Below are positions 7,617 through 9,647 of a DNA stretch of 9,647 nucleotides, in pieces. The stretch's first letter is position 1. Each line of letters opens with the position of its first letter. The DNA lies in contig DFFQ01000228.1 in the NCBI GenBank assembly GCA_002371025.1, positions 1 to 9,647 of the forward strand, in the 5' to 3' direction. The translations under genes were made by a program, and so were the position numbers. Source of the stretch: Lachnospiraceae bacterium UBA3772. GTDB lineage: Bacteria > Bacillota > Clostridia > Lachnospirales > Lachnospiraceae. The notes under the pieces were generated by a model. It made no database searches, was not told where the DNA came from, and saw only the letters and a list, made by a program, of their open reading frames with translations.

Positions 7617-7630
7617 CGAACAAATGTTTG
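7617..7630 (+). promoter_or_regulatory. LexA (SOS) box in the recA leader
   Basis: CGAACAAATGTTTG matches the Gram-positive LexA/DinR consensus CGAACRNRYGTTYC at 13 of 14 positions; only the last base differs. It is nearly palindromic and lies between the inferred transcription start and the GGAGG of recA, so bound LexA would block early elongation or promoter clearance. It predicts that recA, and recX behind it, is DNA-damage inducible. Confidence 0.88.
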
Positions 7631-7644
7631 ATGGAGGAAAGTTG

Positions 7645-8676
7645 ATGGCTACAGAAGATAAGAAGAGAGCTCTAGATGCTGCTGTTGCTCAGATCGAGAA
7701 GCAGTATGGTAAAGGCTCTATTATGAAATTAGGTGAAGATACTACTAATATGAATATAGAGGTTGTTCCTACCGGATCCCTCAGTCTTGATATTGCTCTT
7801 GGAGTTGGCGGAATGCCTCGCGGACGTATCATTGAGATTTATGGACCTGAATCAAGTGGTAAGACAACTCTTGCTTTACATATAGTTGCAGAGGTTCAAA
7901 AGCAGGGCGGTATCGCAGGATTTATTGATGCTGAACATGCTCTTGATCCTGTTTATGCTAAAAATATTGGCGTTGATATTGATGATCTTTATATTTCACA
8001 GCCTGATAACGGAGAACAGGCTCTTGAGATAACAGAGACTATGGTAAGATCAGGCGCCATTGATGTTATCGTTATAGACTCAGTTGCAGCTCTTGTTCCT
8101 AAGGCTGAAATTGATGGTGAGATGGGAGACAGTCATGTAGGTCTTCATGCAAGACTTATGTCTCAGGCTTTAAGAAAACTTACAGCTGTTATTGGAAGAA
8201 CCAATTGTGTTGTTATTTTCATTAATCAGCTTCGTGAGAAAGTTGGTATAATGTTCGGAAATCCAGAGACAACAACAGGAGGCCGTGCACTTAAGTTCTA
8301 TTCATCAGTTCGTCTTGATGTAAGACGTATTGAAGCTCTTAAGGCTGGTGGAGAGATTGTTGGTAACAGAACCAGAGTTAAGGTTGTAAAGAATAAGGTG
8401 GCTCCTCCTTTTAAGGAAGCAGAATTTGATATCATGTTCGGTAAGGGAATCTCAAAAGAAGGAGATATCCTTGATCTTGCATCAGATAAGGGAGTTATAG
8501 TTAAGTCCGGTGCATGGTATTCTTATCTGGGTGAAAAAATCGGTCAGGGACGTGATAATGCAAAGATTTATCTTGCATCACATCCTGATGTTATGGAAGA
8601 GATAGAAAAGAAGGTTAGAATCGAATATGGTGTGGATGAAAATCCAGAAGGTTCTGATAAGGGGGATGAAGAATAA
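7645..8676 (+). CDS. recA: Recombinase RecA
   Basis: RecA forms ATP-dependent filaments on single-stranded DNA, drives strand exchange and stimulates LexA self-cleavage. Taking the ATG at 7645 gives 343 residues, typical for the family, beginning [20 protein letters not shown]. Walker A is GPESSGKTT at 67-75 and the switch glutamine of the L2 region is Q195 in [20 protein letters not shown], each one residue later than in E. coli; the C-terminus is acidic as usual. The ribosome site GGAGG at 7633-7637 lies 7 nt before this ATG. An in-frame ATG at 7609 would add 12 residues, but it has no ribosome site, falls at the inferred transcription start, and would put the LexA box inside the coding region, so I reject it. 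Regulation by LexA is expected from the box at 7617-7630. No intein or truncation is seen; recX follows after 5 bp. Confidence 0.98.
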   Translation: MATEDKKRALDAAVAQIEKQYGKGSIMKLGEDTTNMNIEVVPTGSLSLDIALGVGGMPRGRIIEIYGPESSGKTTLALHIVAEVQKQGGIAGFIDAEHALDPVYAKNIGVDIDDLYISQPDNGEQALEITETMVRSGAIDVIVIDSVAALVPKAEIDGEMGDSHVGLHARLMSQALRKLTAVIGRTNCVVIFINQLREKVGIMFGNPETTTGGRALKFYSSVRLDVRRIEALKAGGEIVGNRTRVKVVKNKVAPPFKEAEFDIMFGKGISKEGDILDLASDKGVIVKSGAWYSYLGEKIGQGRDNAKIYLASHPDVMEEIEKKVRIEYGVDENPEGSDKGDEE

Positions 8677-8681
8677 TTTAA

Positions 8682-9119
8682 ATGCAAAGCGCTTTTTCTA
8701 AAGCGGTTGATCTCTTGTCGAGAGCAGAGCAATCTGCTCTCGATATTCGTTTAAAGCTAAAGAAGAAAGGCTATAATGAGGAAGAGATACAAGCCGCCAT
8801 CGATAAATTATATGAACTTCATTATCTTTCTGACAGAAGATACGCGGAAAGCTATATCAGAAAGTATTCCAAAAGTAAATCAAGAAGTCTTATTACCAGA
8901 GAACTTTATATGAAAGAAATATGTATAGATGATCTGGATGATATTTTTGATGAAGTCTATTTGTATGAAAATTTAGATGAAGAAAAAATAATAAAATCTT
9001 TGCTTGATCATAATTTTAAAAATGCTGATTTTACTGATGATAAGGTAAAAAAACGTGCAATTTCTTTCCTGATTAGACACGGATTCAATTATTCAAGTGC
9101 CACTCTTTACTTGACATAA
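8682..9119 (+). CDS. recX: Regulatory protein RecX
   Basis: RecX binds and modulates RecA filaments, usually limiting their extension. The 145-residue product is at the short end of the family (E. coli 166, Bacillus about 264) but carries the diagnostic N-terminal block: SRAEQSALDIRLKLKKKGY at 13-31, then a helix ending in LYELHYLSDRRYAESYIRKY at 43-62. The rest fits the tandem three-helix repeats, ending near FLIRHGFNYSSA. It starts 5 bp after the recA stop. The only upstream purine run is GGGGG at 8661-8665, about 16 nt away, so translation probably depends on ribosomes finishing recA. The first 20 codons form two hairpins that could damp recX expression relative to recA. SOS co-regulation with recA is inferred from the shared transcript. 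The assignment is firm from the N-terminal motif plus context. Confidence 0.93.
   Translation: MQSAFSKAVDLLSRAEQSALDIRLKLKKKGYNEEEIQAAIDKLYELHYLSDRRYAESYIRKYSKSKSRSLITRELYMKEICIDDLDDIFDEVYLYENLDEEKIIKSLLDHNFKNADFTDDKVKKRAISFLIRHGFNYSSATLYLT
8690..8745 (+). other. Two tandem RNA hairpins inside the 5' end of recX
   Basis: The first hairpin pairs CGCTTT (8690-8695) with AAAGCG (8700-8705) around TTCT. The second pairs TCGAGAGCAGA (8718-8728) with TCTGCTCTCGA (8733-8743), a perfect 11-bp stem capped by a GCAA (GNRA) tetraloop and extendable by a G-U and a U-A pair to 8716-8745. No U run follows, so this is not a standard intrinsic terminator. CTCT at 8712-8715 could instead pair with AGAG at 8721-8724, an alternative fold. 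Confidence 0.6.
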
Positions 9120-9137
9120 TTCCTAAAAATGTATAAG
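9111..9137 (+). promoter_or_regulatory. Candidate sigma-A promoter of rny
   Basis: A consensus TTGACA at 9111-9116 overlaps the last two sense codons of recX. A -10 TATAAG at 9132-9137 (five of six) follows after 15 bp, or TAAGAT at 9134-9139 after 17 bp. Initiation would fall near 9144, giving a leader of about 46 nt. No terminator separates recX from rny, so read-through from recA-recX is also possible. Confidence 0.5.
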
Positions 9138-9145
9138 ATTAATTT

Positions 9146-9190
9146 GTTGTACTAAAGCGTGCAACGATAACTTAATAAGGAGGTGCTCCT
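9146..9190 (+). promoter_or_regulatory. Structured rny leader with self-complementary ribosome site
   Basis: GTTGTAC (9146-9152) pairs with GTGCAAC (9159-9165), seven pairs including one G-U, around a 6-nt loop; this hairpin would lie at or next to the 5' end of the transcript. Downstream, AGGAG of the Shine-Dalgarno (9178-9182) pairs perfectly with CTCCT (9186-9190) around GTG, directly abutting the GTG start codon at 9191, so the ribosome site can fold on itself. Confidence 0.5.
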
Positions 9191-9647
9191 GTGGGAACTG
9201 GTGCTATAATCATCTGTGCAATAGTAGCTGTTGTCCTCGTTGTAGTAACTTGGTTTGCTGCCATAGCATATCGTAAAAATATTGCAGAAGCCAAGATCGG
9301 TAGGGCAGAGGATAAAGCTAAGAGTATTATAGATGAAGCTGTTAGGGCCGCTGAAGAAAAGCAGCGTGAAGTACTTCTTAATGCTAAAGAGGAAGCTCTT
9401 AAGATCAAGAACGAATCTGAGCGAGAAGTAAAAGAACGCAGAACTGAAGTTCAGCGTATGGAGAAGAGAGTGCTTTCAAGAGAGGAGAATCTTGACAAGA
9501 AGACTGATGCCATCGAAAAGAAGGAACAGTCACTTGCATCACGTGAGGCAAATCTTGCAAGAAAACAGGCTGAACTTGAAGAACTTTCACAAAAAAGACA
9601 GCAGGAATTAGAAAGAATCTCTGGACTCACCTCTGAACAGGCAAAGG
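9191..9647 (+). CDS. rny: Ribonuclease Y, N-terminal part (3' end outside window)
   Basis: RNase Y is the membrane-bound endoribonuclease that starts bulk mRNA decay in many Firmicutes. The frame is open from a GTG at 9191 to the window edge, giving 152 of an expected 510-520 residues. A short N-terminus leads into one membrane helix at about 5-27 (AIIICAIVAVVLVVVTWF), then a long charged Lys/Glu/Arg coiled coil from about 30 to 143, ending in the family-typical ISGLTSEQAK; the KH and HD catalytic domains lie beyond the window. The GTG start is chosen because AAGGAGG at 9177-9183 is 7 nt upstream and translation from here gives the anchor intact; a GTG at 9183 is out of frame. The recA-rny neighbourhood is also known from Bacillus. 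The GTG start and the folded leader suggest tuned, possibly self-controlled expression, which is inference. Confidence 0.95.
   Translation, partial: MGTGAIIICAIVAVVLVVVTWFAAIAYRKNIAEAKIGRAEDKAKSIIDEAVRAAEEKQREVLLNAKEEALKIKNESEREVKERRTEVQRMEKRVLSREENLDKKTDAIEKKEQSLASREANLARKQAELEELSQKRQQELERISGLTSEQAK

Larger units (their letters stand above)
7411..7644. promoter_or_regulatory. Divergent tmcAL-recA regulatory region
   Basis: This 234-bp AT-rich stretch holds no gene. Besides the recA promoter and LexA box listed separately, it contains a perfect 10-bp palindrome GTTTATAAAC at 7471-7480, an inverted repeat TGAAATG (7541-7547) and CATTTCA (7553-7559) with a 5-nt spacer, and an extended -10-like TGTTATGAT at 7532-7540 without a good -35, which could be a second recA promoter. 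I could not assign a convincing tmcAL promoter on the minus strand. Confidence 0.5.

Noticed and set aside
7609..7644. Longer recA start at the in-frame ATG at 7609
   Set aside because: No ribosome site, position at the predicted transcription start, a LexA box inside it, and the 12 extra residues are not RecA-like; the ATG at 7645 has GGAGG 7 nt upstream.
9172..9590. Minus-strand open frames opposite rny
   Set aside because: Antisense shadows of the biased coiled-coil codons of rny, without ribosome sites or recognisable products; the plus-strand frame has the RNase Y motifs.

Overview
The window is about 9.6 kb of AT-rich, low-GC Gram-positive chromosome. Strong GGAGG-type ribosome sites, frequent AGA/AGG arginine codons, a Firmicutes-type LexA box at recA, an RNase Y gene and the fakA-recG and rsmD-coaD-tmcAL neighbourhoods all point to Firmicutes. 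The membrane-anchored GH5 cellulase suggests a fibre-degrading Lachnospiraceae (Butyrivibrio/Pseudobutyrivibrio-like). The family and genus are inferences, not readings.

Layout, left to right. (1) Positions 2-4198, plus strand: the C-terminal third of fakA, complete recG, then a GH5 endoglucanase with a CBM2-like module, each separated by 22-26 bp and with no terminator between them. (2) Positions 4199-6126: a 104-bp gap with a weak hairpin and a good sigma-A promoter overlapping a palindrome, then rsmD, coaD and a coiled-coil protein with a very acidic tail. This unit ends in a strong hairpin. (3) Positions 6160-7410, minus strand: tmcAL, converging on that hairpin, which looks bidirectional. 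(4) Positions 7411-9647: a divergent 234-bp regulatory region (to the recA start at 7645), then recA, recX 5 bp further on, and the 5' end of rny, with its own promoter candidate and a structured leader.

Most genes are housekeeping: DNA repair (recG, recA, recX), rRNA and tRNA modification (rsmD, tmcAL), CoA synthesis (coaD), fatty-acid activation (fakA) and mRNA decay (rny). The accessory gene is the cellulase, lodged between recG and rsmD. The only protein of unknown function is the coiled-coil protein next to coaD, which resembles DivIVA/SepIVA-type cell-envelope proteins.

I found no mobile element, CRISPR array, RNA gene or convincing new multi-gene system. The best leads are small: a LexA box in the recA leader that also fixes the recA start at 7645, two tandem hairpins just inside recX, a structured rny leader whose Shine-Dalgarno sequence is self-complementary to the bases before the GTG start, the cellulase placement, and the acidic coiled-coil protein.
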